In this document: positions 1 through 7,085 of the stretch, in pieces
Position numbering within the stretch: the first letter of the stretch is position 1
How the letters are laid out: each line of letters starts with the position of its first letter
Assembly: GCA_027310605.1 (NCBI GenBank)
Contig: DAIDAN010000005.1
Span: 1-18,974 of the forward strand
Direction: 5' to 3'
Length of the DNA stretch: 18,974 bases
Source of the DNA: Candidatus Aenigmatarchaeota archaeon
GTDB taxonomy: Archaea; Aenigmatarchaeota; Aenigmatarchaeia; Aenigmatarchaeales; DAIDAN01
The notes under the pieces: model-generated
What the model was told of the DNA's origin: nothing
What the model saw: the letters and a program-made list of their open reading frames with translations, nothing else
Database searches by the model: none
Translations under genes and position numbers: made by a program

Positions 1-79
1 GGATGAGCGCGAGCGAGCCGATAACGACTATAAGGAACAGAAGCACGCGCAAGTCCTTCAGCAAAGAGGGAATTTTCAT
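1..79 (-). CDS. secD: SecD, protein-export membrane protein (N-terminal fragment)
   Basis: Only the first 26 codons lie in the window. They read MKIPSLLKDLRVLLFLIVVI and then GSLALI, a short basic stretch followed by one hydrophobic segment, as expected for the first membrane helix of archaeal SecD. SecD with SecF assists Sec-dependent protein export at the membrane. The identification rests mainly on position: it lies downstream of secF on the same strand, the usual archaeal order, although one small ORF separates them here. The start is the ATG at 79-77. I see no clear ribosome binding site in front of it. The rest of the gene lies beyond the left edge. Confidence 0.7.
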   Translation of the reverse strand, partial: MKIPSLLKDLRVLLFLIVVIGSLALI

Positions 80-125
80 AAATAACACAATTGTACTTTG
101 TTTTCCATAATTCAGCGTTTTCGTG

Positions 126-136
126 CGTTCTGATTT
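126..136 (-). repeat. Dispersed intergenic repeat core (AAATCAGAACG)
   Basis: On the minus strand this reads AAATCAGAACG and sits in the gap between the small ORF and secD. The same TCAGAACG core occurs in four other intergenic gaps of the window (1626, 13592, 16437, 17289). Confidence 0.4.
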
Positions 137-207
137 ATTTTTTTCCTTTTGAAACGAAAATCATATTGAAGCAAAAAATAAATAATCAGCTATGGTGGTT
201 TTGCTGT

Positions 208-552
208 TTATCTGCAAAAATTTTCCCATTCTCCGCATTTTCTGTCCTCATCGAGCCGCATCTCAAGATAATCGAGATACTTTTTATCAGAAAGAAAGTT
301 TTCCGCTATTTTTGCAAAATGATGCGCTTCCTTTTCTGTAACAATCCAAAAAGAGTCCCCGAATTTATTTGTAACTTCATCTATTCCGAATTCCGAAAGC
401 ACGGCATTCAGATTGTTGATGCAGGATGTTCTTTCTGTTTCCTTGTCTATCGCGCGAATTAAAAACAAAACATCATTTTTATTTACCTCCGATATTAACT
501 CAAATATATATTTCTTCCCGATGAATTTTTCTCTTTTCTTTTTCGTCTGCAT
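208..552 (-). CDS. Hypothetical 114-residue protein between secF and secD
   Basis: This is a small, charged, soluble protein with no membrane segment or signal peptide, and I do not recognise a family. It begins MQTKKKREKFIGKKYIFELI and ends in a charged tail with two cysteines. The ATG at 552 is chosen because GGTGA lies five bases upstream (562-558). The reading frame also has TTG and GTG codons just before it, directly after the secF stop codon. The tight spacing means co-transcription with secF is likely. Its A+T content is visibly higher than that of secF, which suggests a later insertion into the secF-secD pair. It could be a lineage-specific Sec accessory or an unrelated passenger; the sequence does not decide. 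Confidence 0.6.
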   Translation of the reverse strand: MQTKKKREKFIGKKYIFELISEVNKNDVLFLIRAIDKETERTSCINNLNAVLSEFGIDEVTNKFGDSFWIVTEKEAHHFAKIAENFLSDKKYLDYLEMRLDEDRKCGEWENFCR

Positions 553-564
553 TTTATTCACCAA

Positions 565-1404
565 TTATTTCGCAATCATTTTCTCCCTCCGCTCGACATA
601 CATCCTCAGCAGCACCGCGTTCGTGAACCAGGTGTTCACGATGTCCGCGAGAAGCCCGATTAGCAGGACTGCCGCGATCTGTATCAGAACCGTGGAGGTT
701 GTTGCGAAAAGAAGCGCTGCAACCGCTGCTATCGCGGTCCCCGACATGGTGAGCCCGGTCTTCGTCGCGCCCTTCACCCTTTCTGCTGTGCTTCCCTCCT
801 TCCCTTTCATCACGCGCGAGGTCAGCAGTATGTCAGTGTCAACCGAGTAGCCGACAAGCAAAAGCAGCGCTGCGAATGTTGCGAGCGAGAGCTCTATCCC
901 GATGAGCTGCGAGAACGCGAGCGCCTCGATTATGTCGAAAGCCGCGGATATCACAACATAGAAGCTCGGCAGCGGCTTGCGGAAGATTATGAAAATCGTC
1001 AACGCCATCAGAACGAACGCTATGCCAAGGGCGAGCTGCGCCTGGCTGAAGAACGACTGCCCCAGCGTGGGGCTCACGCTCTGGACGGAAACGCTTCCTA
1101 TTTTGTAGCCCTTGCTCTCAAGAAGCGGCACGATTTCGGTGGCGTTTTTTTCTATCGGCACATCAACGAGCAGGAGGTTGCCGGTGATGCTCGAGGCGCT
1201 CCGCACCTGCGCATCATAATCCTTGAGCAGGCTTTGCACTGCCGCGGCATCCGCTCCCGTCTCCAAGGAAAGCTGCGTTCCCCCCCTCAATTCGATGGCG
1301 CGCTTCAGGCCGCCGTCCTGCAGCTGCAGCGCAAGCGAGCCGAGCGCCACGATTATCAGGATTGCTGGGACAATCAGCAGGAGTTTGTAATTCACGAATA
1401 TCAC
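565..1404 (-). CDS. secF: SecF, protein-export membrane protein
   Basis: SecF pairs with SecD in the membrane and uses the ion gradient to promote late steps of Sec export. The 279-residue product has the family layout: helix 1 at about residues 8-27, an extracytoplasmic domain opening with RGGTQLS (40-46), then five more helices from about residue 122. The SecF signature GYSVDTDILLTSRV is at residues 185-198. The length is normal for archaeal SecF. The start is GTG at 1404-1402; no ATG is available before an in-frame stop upstream, and a second GTG four codons in is an alternative. An AGGA lies about ten bases upstream. A small ORF and secD follow on the same strand. Confidence 0.93.
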   Translation of the reverse strand: MIFVNYKLLLIVPAILIIVALGSLALQLQDGGLKRAIELRGGTQLSLETGADAAAVQSLLKDYDAQVRSASSITGNLLLVDVPIEKNATEIVPLLESKGYKIGSVSVQSVSPTLGQSFFSQAQLALGIAFVLMALTIFIIFRKPLPSFYVVISAAFDIIEALAFSQLIGIELSLATFAALLLLVGYSVDTDILLTSRVMKGKEGSTAERVKGATKTGLTMSGTAIAAVAALLFATTSTVLIQIAAVLLIGLLADIVNTWFTNAVLLRMYVERREKMIAK

Positions 1405-1501
1405 GAATTTATTTTTCCTTGTTCGCGTTTTCGGCGGTTCTGTTTTTCAATTTTATTATTCTCTGAATCTGAAAACCGTTTTTACTAAATAAAAAATAAA
1501 T

Positions 1502-1525
1502 CATTTACGAACGGTTTTGTTGTTT
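1502..1525 (+). repeat. Dispersed intergenic repeat, 3' half
   Basis: This copy shares ATTTACGAACGG with the copy at 8767-8797. From 1510 it reads AACGGTTTTGTTGTTT, which matches 13596-13612 except for one missing C. Confidence 0.45.
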
Positions 1526-1586
1526 CAACCATTAGAATTCAATTCAAGCGAAAGCTAATAAATATGCGCCTGACGAGAATATTATG

Positions 1587-1705
1587 GGTTCTGCAGGAAT
1601 CCCGATAAGTATTGAACTCATAAAGTCAGAACGGCGAAGAATATTGAATGCAAAATAAGCGCTTCCTCTTTTCAAATGAATTGTAATGATGATTCCTGCA
1701 GAACC
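1587..1705. repeat. 15-bp perfect inverted repeat enclosing an 89-bp centre
   Basis: The left arm GGTTCTGCAGGAATC (1587-1601) is the exact reverse complement of 1691-1705. The centre carries a dispersed-repeat copy (1612-1635). The right arm ends 16 bases before the ATG of the downstream gene. This could be a miniature mobile element with terminal repeats, or a long-loop RNA hairpin. Only three possible duplicated bases (TAT) flank it, so transposition is not proven. Confidence 0.6.
1612..1635 (+). repeat. Dispersed intergenic repeat (TTGAACTCA ... TCAGAACGGC)
   Basis: The copy has the two blocks TTGAACTCATAAA and GTCAGAACGGC. It is nearly identical to 13574-13601 apart from the length of the A tract between the blocks. 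Confidence 0.5.
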
Positions 1706-1721
1706 TATCTGGGTCATAATT

Positions 1722-2714
1722 ATGAAAGTCGCGATAGTCGGCGCTGGAATCGTGGGCACGTACCTCGCCTGGAGGCTGGCGGGGAAGGGCGCGGATGTTT
1801 CCGTTTTCGAGCGGAAAAAAGAGATTGGCGGGAAAGCCTGCTCCGGATTAATCTCAAAAAGATTATGGCATTTTTTTCCGGAAGAAAAAGGATTGGTGGA
1901 GAACGAAATCAAGTCCGCAAATATCCATTTTCCGAAAAAAGATGTTGAGATAAGATTCTCGCCGCACATGCTTGTCATCGACAGGAAAGGGCTGGAAGAA
2001 TATGCTGCAGAGCTTGCGCGCAAGGCAGGCGCGAAAATATTCCTCGGAATGAATGTTGCGAATGTTTTGCATGCGAAGGGAAAGAAGCCGCAGATAGTGC
2101 TGGAAAAAAATGGAAAAAAGGCGTTCCTTGAATTCGATTGTATTGTAGGCTGCGACGGCGAACATTCAGTTGTCCGCAAATCCCTGCGCTTGCGCGAGCC
2201 GAGGATGAGGCTCGGCATTCTGGCTTACGGAAAAGCCAAAAAGAACCAACAGAAGGACGCGGTTGAAGTCTTTCCAACGAAAAACGGATTCGGCTGGATT
2301 ATTCCGCGCGGCGCGGGCGAAGCCGAGTACGGGACACTTGAAAAGCCCGCGGATGCGAAAAAACAGTTCGAAATGTTTTGCAGGAGGCAAAAGGCAAGGC
2401 CTAGAAAGGTGTTGGCTGCAGTGGTTCCGGAAGGGTTGAGAATTCCTGATAACAGCAGGATAGCTTTATGCGGCGACGCAGCTGGCCTGACAAAGAGCTG
2501 GAGCGGCGGCGGAGTGGTTTGGGGCCTGACAGCCGCGCATATGCTCGCGCGCGATTTCCCGAATCTCGCGAAATATGAAAAGCAGATGAAAAGGTTTTTC
2601 GCGCCGAGAATGTTTTTCGGAAGGATTGAAACGAAAGCCGCTGCCTGGCTCGGATTAAATATGCCTGCGCTGCTCCCGAAAAAAATCCGCATCGACAGCG
2701 ACTGGGGAATATGA
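1722..2714 (+). CDS. Geranylgeranyl reductase family FAD-dependent protein
   Basis: The 330-residue product is a flavoprotein of the geranylgeranyl reductase family, which in archaea saturates the isoprenoid chains of membrane lipids. The FAD-binding dinucleotide fold starts at once (GAGIVG, residues 7-12, with an acidic FERK at the end of the second strand). The family's KACSGL segment follows at 38-43, with a cysteine at 40. The second flavin motif, CGDAAGLTKSWSGGG, lies at about 260-275. The ATG at 1722 is chosen because the Rossmann strand begins two residues later; an upstream in-frame ATG at 1686 would add a non-conserved leader overlapping the inverted repeat. The gene converges on the RHH-nucleotidyltransferase gene, with 30 bases between the stops. 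The substrate is inferred from the family only. Confidence 0.85.
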   Translation: MKVAIVGAGIVGTYLAWRLAGKGADVSVFERKKEIGGKACSGLISKRLWHFFPEEKGLVENEIKSANIHFPKKDVEIRFSPHMLVIDRKGLEEYAAELARKAGAKIFLGMNVANVLHAKGKKPQIVLEKNGKKAFLEFDCIVGCDGEHSVVRKSLRLREPRMRLGILAYGKAKKNQQKDAVEVFPTKNGFGWIIPRGAGEAEYGTLEKPADAKKQFEMFCRRQKARPRKVLAAVVPEGLRIPDNSRIALCGDAAGLTKSWSGGGVVWGLTAAHMLARDFPNLAKYEKQMKRFFAPRMFFGRIETKAAAWLGLNMPALLPKKIRIDSDWGI

Positions 2715-2744
2715 TACTAGAAAATAAGCTACTCTTAAATTATT

Positions 2745-3530
2745 TCATATTTCATGCACATGCTCGCTCCTGCCGGAGCAGACCAGTCCGGCGAGCAGGC
2801 TCTTTCTCGCGAGAAACGGGAACAGCTCGTACTCGAGCGAGTTCTCAGAATACTTCAAAAGTTCAGGCTCCGCAAAGAATATTCCTGAGAACACGATATA
2901 AGAATCCGCCCTTTTCGGCTTCTCCTCGAAGTTCACGACGCGGTTGCCGTCAAGGTTCACGACTCCCCATTTCGCAGGAGACTGTTCCGTCTTGAGGATG
3001 AGCGAGGCAACTCCTCCGTCCCGCAGGTGGAAGTTCATCGCATCCGACAGGTTGTAGTCAAACAAAATATCGCAGTACAGGCACAGGAATGTCTTCCTTA
3101 TCTTTCCTTTCAGCATCCGCAGCGTCCTCGCGGTGTCCGAGGTTGTGTGCGCTTTCTCATTCTGCTCTTCCACATACTGTATTATCACATCCGAAGCTGA
3201 GCCGTCGCCCAGAGTCTTGAATATATCGCTCAAGACCGGCTTCCTTCCCACGATGTAAATGTCCGAGAACTTGTGCTTCTTCAGGTTCTCGACCGCACGT
3301 TCTATTACTGTTTTCCCCTTTATTTTCACGAGCGGCTTTATCGTGCCTCCAACGCGGAGCCTTTCCTCAGGCCCGCCCGCCAGAATGACAGCAGTCCTCG
3401 TCTCGGACAGCGATTTGCGCAGCATAAATTCGATAGCCTGGGAGGTGTTCCTTATCCTGACGCCGTCCACGACCGCGTTCACCTCCTTAACTATCCTGTC
3501 GTCGAGCGTTATGGAAAGCTTTTCCTTCAT
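2745..3530 (-). CDS. RHH-domain nucleotidyltransferase (sugar nucleotidyltransferase fold)
   Basis: This 261-residue protein fuses two modules. Residues 3-41 look like a ribbon-helix-helix DNA-binding domain (beta strand KLSITLDD, then two helices with VDGVRIRNTSQAIEFML). From residue 46 a nucleotidyltransferase domain follows, with TAVILAGGPEER and KPLVKI (65-70) and the metal-binding region CDILFDY (153-159). The usual G-x-G-T-R loop is replaced by GGPEER, and the chain stops right after EHVHEI, where relatives continue into a C-terminal helix. The ATG at 3530 is chosen because the RHH strand starts there; an open frame further upstream is not conserved-looking. It is divergent from the UDP-sugar operon, so it may activate a sugar and also sense or regulate that pathway. 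I recall similar fusions in archaea, but this is unchecked. Confidence 0.8.
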   Translation of the reverse strand: MKEKLSITLDDRIVKEVNAVVDGVRIRNTSQAIEFMLRKSLSETRTAVILAGGPEERLRVGGTIKPLVKIKGKTVIERAVENLKKHKFSDIYIVGRKPVLSDIFKTLGDGSASDVIIQYVEEQNEKAHTTSDTARTLRMLKGKIRKTFLCLYCDILFDYNLSDAMNFHLRDGGVASLILKTEQSPAKWGVVNLDGNRVVNFEEKPKRADSYIVFSGIFFAEPELLKYSENSLEYELFPFLARKSLLAGLVCSGRSEHVHEI

Positions 3531-3570
3531 AGAAATCGCCCCTGCATTTTTGATATTGTTGTCTTGACAA

Positions 3571-3580
3571 GTATTTAAAT
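3571..3580 (-). promoter_or_regulatory. TATA box for the RHH-nucleotidyltransferase gene
   Basis: The minus strand reads ATTTAAATAC. Its centre lies 46 bases before the ATG at 3530, predicting a leader of about 20 nt that contains GGGGCGAT upstream of the start codon. Repeat copy A (3590-3612) lies directly upstream. Confidence 0.5.
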
Positions 3581-3589
3581 CTATAGTAT

Positions 3590-3612
3590 AAGGTAAGATA
3601 AAAGAAAGATAT
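3590..3612 (+). promoter_or_regulatory. Tandem 11-bp repeat, copy A (putative operator)
   Basis: It reads AAGGTAAGATA directly followed by AAAGAAAGATA, two half-sites agreeing at 9 of 11 bases and spaced one helical turn. It matches copy B (3750-3772) at 20 of 23 bases. It lies just upstream of the TATA box of the minus-strand RHH-nucleotidyltransferase gene. No plus-strand gene follows it at leaderless distance, so it is unlikely to be only a promoter core. Confidence 0.5.
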
Positions 3613-3749
3613 CGGAAAACACAGAAAAATATTTCAGTTGGGCAAAACAAGCAGCGCCCTAAACTATTTCAATACTCATTTCAAATATGTTTTGCGGTTT
3701 ATGAAAACATTCGCATCCGAAAAATCACTATTTCTGAGTCGTATGATAC

Positions 3750-3778
3750 AAGGTAGGATAAAGGGAAGATATATAAAT
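3750..3778 (+). promoter_or_regulatory. Tandem 11-bp repeat, copy B, with TATA box of the UDP-sugar operon
   Basis: AAGGTAGGATA is followed by AAGGGAAGATA, running into TATATAAAT (3770-3778). The TATA centre lies 26 bases before the ATG at 3800, so the transcript is predicted to be leaderless. A factor binding the repeat would cover the BRE/TATA region. Confidence 0.6.
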
Positions 3779-3799
3779 CATTTTTTCCAATCTTAAGCT

Positions 3800-5089
3800 A
3801 TGAAAATTTCTGTTATAGGCTCGGGCTATGTGGGGCTGATAACGGCTGTCTGCTTTGCTGACGCGGGGCACAGCGTGTCATGCATCGATATCGACTCTGA
3901 GAAAATAAGAAAGATAAACGCGGGAATTCCGCCGATATATGAGGAAGGGCTCGCGGAACTTCTGGAAAAAAACACGGGGAGGATAAAGGCAACATCGGAT
4001 TATGCTGCAATAAAAGATTCCGAGATAACTTTCATCTGCGTGGGCACGCCCTCGAACGCCGACGGCTCGATAAATATAGACTATGTTCTCGAATCTTCAA
4101 AACAGGCGGGCTTGCAGGTAAAAGAGGCAAGCAGTTACGGCATTATCGTGGTGAAGAGCACGGTTGTCCCGAAAACCACAGAAGAGAAAATAATCCCTGT
4201 TCTTGAAAAAATTTCCGGCAGGAAAGCGGGGAAGGACTTCGGCGTCTGCATGAACCCGGAGTTCCTGAAGCAGGGCTCCGCGATAAGAGACTTCATGAAT
4301 CAGGAAAGGATTGTCATCGGCGAGCATGACAGGAAATCGGGCGATGCGCTTGAATCGCTTTACAAAAGTTTCAACTCCCCCGTGCTGCGCACGGACTTGC
4401 GCACGGCTGAGATGATAAAATACGCGTCGAACGGTTTTCTTGCAGCGAAGATTTCTTTCATCAACGAGGTCGGAAACATCTGCAAAAGGCTCGGCATCAA
4501 CGCCTACAAGGTTGCTGAAGGGATGGGATATGACCCGCGCATAGGAAAGCATTTTCTTGAAGCGGGCATAGGCTACGGCGGCTCCTGCTTTCCGAAAGAC
4601 ACGAAAGCGCTTTCGCATCTCGCAAAATCAATCGGATATGATCCGAAAATTCTGGACGCGGTCATAGGCACGAACGAGGAACAGCACAAGAAAATGATAG
4701 AGATAATTAAAAGAAAGTCGGGGAGCCTGAAAGGCAGGAGGGTCGCGGTGCTTGGCGCGACTTTCAAGAAAGGCACGGACGACCTGCGCGACTCGAGGAG
4801 CATCCCGCTGATACGCGACCTTCTGGACGAGGGCGCGGAAGTTTCCGTCTTCGACCCGATAGGGGGCGCAGCAATAAAAAATATTTTAGGCAGCATCCGG
4901 ATAGCGGAAAGCCTTGAAGATGCGGTGAATTCAAATGAAATAATATCCGTTGCGACAAACTGGGACGAGTTCAAAAAGCTTGAGGATATGAAAGAGCAGC
5001 TCCGCGGAAAAGTTGTCGTGGAGGGAAGAAGGCTGCTTGACGCTGAAAAGATGAAAAGCGTCTGCGATTTCGAGGGAGTGTGCTGGTAG
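3800..5089 (+). CDS. UDP-glucose 6-dehydrogenase family protein
   Basis: The enzyme oxidises the C6 hydroxyl of a nucleotide sugar twice with NAD, typically UDP-glucose to UDP-glucuronate. The 429-residue product has all family landmarks: the NAD-binding GSGYVG at residues 7-12 with an acidic CIDID after the second strand, CVGTPS, NPEFLKQGSA, the central helix region, and GYGGSCFPKDTKAL with the catalytic Cys263. The C-terminal domain begins near RRVAVLGATFKKGTDDLRDS. The length is typical. The start is the first codon of the Rossmann strand and fits a TATA box 26 bases upstream. It is the first gene of a three-gene operon whose last gene resembles UDP-glucuronate decarboxylase, which favours UDP-glucose over GDP-mannose as substrate. 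Confidence 0.93.
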   Translation: MKISVIGSGYVGLITAVCFADAGHSVSCIDIDSEKIRKINAGIPPIYEEGLAELLEKNTGRIKATSDYAAIKDSEITFICVGTPSNADGSINIDYVLESSKQAGLQVKEASSYGIIVVKSTVVPKTTEEKIIPVLEKISGRKAGKDFGVCMNPEFLKQGSAIRDFMNQERIVIGEHDRKSGDALESLYKSFNSPVLRTDLRTAEMIKYASNGFLAAKISFINEVGNICKRLGINAYKVAEGMGYDPRIGKHFLEAGIGYGGSCFPKDTKALSHLAKSIGYDPKILDAVIGTNEEQHKKMIEIIKRKSGSLKGRRVAVLGATFKKGTDDLRDSRSIPLIRDLLDEGAEVSVFDPIGGAAIKNILGSIRIAESLEDAVNSNEIISVATNWDEFKKLEDMKEQLRGKVVVEGRRLLDAEKMKSVCDFEGVCW

Positions 5090-5147
5090 GAAAAAACACA
5101 AAAACAATTTACGCAAACAAGATTTGAAAAACTTTTGGGGCGATCTT

Positions 5148-6014
5148 ATGGCAAACACGAAGATGATTGTGCTCGCGGGCGGGAAGGGGACGCGGCTGCA
5201 GCCGCTGACCTTCGGCATCCCGAAGATATTGCTTCCGATAAAGGGGGTGCCGATGCTGGACTGGGTGATAAGAAGCGCGCTTCACAGCGACATAGAAGAA
5301 ATAGTGGTAGGAGTTCCGGGCACGGCCGGCGAAGACTCGAATGAGAGGATGCTTTCTCATATCCACGGGATTTGTATTGACAGCTACCTGAAAAACATGG
5401 ATTATGGCATCAAGGTTAGGACAGTTCCAACACCGAGGCGCGAAACAGCCGGGGATTTGCGGTACATCCTCGAGGAAATCCACATGAAAAAGGGAAAGGC
5501 GCTCGTGGTTTACGGGGATAACCTGACGCAGCTTGATGTGGGAAAACTTCTGGAGTACCACGAGAACTGCAGGAACCAGCTCGGCGTTGCAGGCACGGTC
5601 GTGCTGTTCGAGCCGCCGGAATCCGAGCTTCACAGGTTCGGCATCGCCAAGCTGAAAAATGTTTCCGGCTTCGACATCGTGGAATCGTTCATAGAGAAAC
5701 CCACGCTGCAGCAGGCGCCCTCGAGGTTCGCGAACGCGGGATATTATGTCCTGGAAACGGACGAGATTTTCGACATTCTCTCGCGCGAGAAAATGAAAGT
5801 GGAGCATTCCCTGTTCCCGGCGCTTGCAAGCCAGAACAGGCTCGCGGGCTGGCTGACCAAGCTTCCCTACTGGATAGACATCTCCACAGTGCAGGCGTAC
5901 GAGCAGGCGAACAAACTTGCGCACGAAGGCCTTGTGATATCGCCGCTGCTGAAAGGCGAGGACAACGCGCCGCTTCGCGAAGTTGCTGACAGGAAGGCGG
6001 AAGCGGGGCAATAG
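5148..6014 (+). CDS. Sugar-1-phosphate nucleotidyltransferase
   Basis: The 288-residue product belongs to the RmlA/GalU-like nucleotidyltransferases, which join a sugar-1-phosphate to an NTP. The signature LAGGKGTRLQPLTFGIPKIL starts at residue 9. A YGDN motif gives the metal-binding aspartate, FIEKP and NAGYYVL follow, and the C-terminal part has PYWIDIS. The ATG at 5148 is preferred because GGGGCGAT lies just upstream (5136-5143) and the first strand follows directly; a TTG at 5124 would give a longer form. It lies 58 bases after the dehydrogenase gene and 15 before the epimerase gene. The context suggests it supplies UDP-glucose, but base and sugar specificity cannot be read from sequence. 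It is a full-length paralogue of the nucleotidyltransferase half of the gene at 2745-3530. Confidence 0.88.
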   Translation: MANTKMIVLAGGKGTRLQPLTFGIPKILLPIKGVPMLDWVIRSALHSDIEEIVVGVPGTAGEDSNERMLSHIHGICIDSYLKNMDYGIKVRTVPTPRRETAGDLRYILEEIHMKKGKALVVYGDNLTQLDVGKLLEYHENCRNQLGVAGTVVLFEPPESELHRFGIAKLKNVSGFDIVESFIEKPTLQQAPSRFANAGYYVLETDEIFDILSREKMKVEHSLFPALASQNRLAGWLTKLPYWIDISTVQAYEQANKLAHEGLVISPLLKGEDNAPLREVADRKAEAGQ

Positions 6015-6029
6015 CAGTATGGTGATATA

Positions 6030-7085
6030 ATGCTCCACAAGACAATCGAGGAAGACATCAAGAAGACTGCGGAAGCGCTGAAAAAGTTCGAGCCGAAGAT
6101 ACAGGGAAAGACCTTTCTCGTGACTGGCGGCGCCGGCTTCATCGGCAGCTGGTTCTGCGATGTCGCTGTCGCCATGAAAGGGAAAGTGATATGCGTGGAC
6201 AATCTCTCTTCCGGCTCGAAGGAAAGCATCAGCCACCTTATCGGCAGCAAGAACTTCGCTTTTTTGGAGCAGGACGCCTGCAATTTCTCGACAAAAGAAA
6301 ACATAGACTACATAATTCATATGGCAGCCATAGCTTCGCCGCCGGCATATCAGAAATATCCGATAGAATCGCTGGATGCGAACATAATCGGGATAAGGAA
6401 CATGCTTGAGCTTGCGCGCGCAAGCAAGATAAAGGGCTTTCTTTTCACGAGCACGAGCGAGGTTTACGGGAACGCGCCCGACCATCTCATCCCCACAGAG
6501 GAGAATTTTTACGGCTGCATAAACTCTTTCGGCCCGAGGGCTATGTATGACGAGGGAAAGCGCGCTGCAGAAGCGTACTGTTATTCGTATTTCCAAAAAT
6601 ACAAGCTGCCGATAAGGATAGCGAGAATCTTCAACACCTACGGGCCGAGGATAGACATAAAATCAACATCGCAGTACGGAAGGGCGCTGATAAAATTCGT
6701 TCACCAGGCCCTGCATAACGAGCCCATAACGGTTTACGGCGACGGGAAGCAGACCAGAAGCTTCTGCTACATAACAGACCAGGTCGAGGGGTTGTTCAGC
6801 CTCCTCCTTGCGGCGGGGATTGACGGAGAAGTCGTAAACATCGGCAATAACAGGGAGACATCGATTCACGAGCTTTCGCAGAAGATAATAAAAATCGCCT
6901 CATCACTCTCGAAGCCCGCGCTGCACCATCCTCCGCACTATGACATAAAGGATGACCCGCGCAGAAGATGCCCGCACACAGCGAAAGCCGAAAAGCTTCT
7001 TTCTTTCACGCCGAAAGTGCCGCTTGAGGAAGGCTTGAAGAATGTGATAGGCTGGTACAGGGATGCCGTCGGCATCGCCCCCTGA
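6030..7085 (+). CDS. NAD-dependent epimerase/dehydratase, probable UDP-glucuronate decarboxylase
   Basis: The 351-residue short-chain dehydrogenase-type enzyme carries the NAD-binding motif TGGAGFIGS (residues 32-40). The serine/threonine region FTSTSEVYG is at 139-147, and the catalytic Tyr173 and Lys177 lie in GPRAMYDEGKRAAE. The YDEGK form with GPRA before it is typical of UDP-xylose synthases, which decarboxylate UDP-glucuronate. Later motifs NTYGPR and VYGDGKQTRSFCYI fit the same family. About 26 residues precede the Rossmann strand. GGTGAT stands three bases before the ATG, a strong ribosome binding site. Together with the upstream dehydrogenase it would form a route to UDP-xylose. A general UDP-sugar 4-epimerase is the main alternative. 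Confidence 0.85.
   Translation: MLHKTIEEDIKKTAEALKKFEPKIQGKTFLVTGGAGFIGSWFCDVAVAMKGKVICVDNLSSGSKESISHLIGSKNFAFLEQDACNFSTKENIDYIIHMAAIASPPAYQKYPIESLDANIIGIRNMLELARASKIKGFLFTSTSEVYGNAPDHLIPTEENFYGCINSFGPRAMYDEGKRAAEAYCYSYFQKYKLPIRIARIFNTYGPRIDIKSTSQYGRALIKFVHQALHNEPITVYGDGKQTRSFCYITDQVEGLFSLLLAAGIDGEVVNIGNNRETSIHELSQKIIKIASSLSKPALHHPPHYDIKDDPRRRCPHTAKAEKLLSFTPKVPLEEGLKNVIGWYRDAVGIAP

Larger units (their letters stand above)
1405..1721. other. Divergent intergenic region between secF and the geranylgeranyl reductase gene
   Basis: No gene is seen here. The region holds two copies of the dispersed repeat (1502-1525 and 1612-1635) and a perfect 15-bp inverted repeat (1587-1601 / 1691-1705) that encloses the second copy. 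A+T-rich stretches around 1480-1500 could supply the secF promoter. I could not pick a convincing TATA box for the plus-strand gene. Confidence 0.6.

Noticed and set aside
1605..1640. CTGA and ATGAGTT blocks of the dispersed repeat (reverse strand) considered as C/D box RNA
   Set aside because: The C-like box deviates from RUGAUGA and no complete C, D', C', D set with guide spacing is present in any copy.
1544..2218. 224-codon minus-strand frame across the geranylgeranyl reductase gene
   Set aside because: It is antisense to a well-supported flavoprotein, and its product shows no coherent hydrophobic or motif pattern.
5109..6596. Long 495-codon open frame on the minus strand
   Set aside because: It lies antisense to the nucleotidyltransferase and epimerase genes, whose family motifs are clear. 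Its translation has the arginine-rich, motif-free look of a shadow frame in G+C-rich coding DNA.
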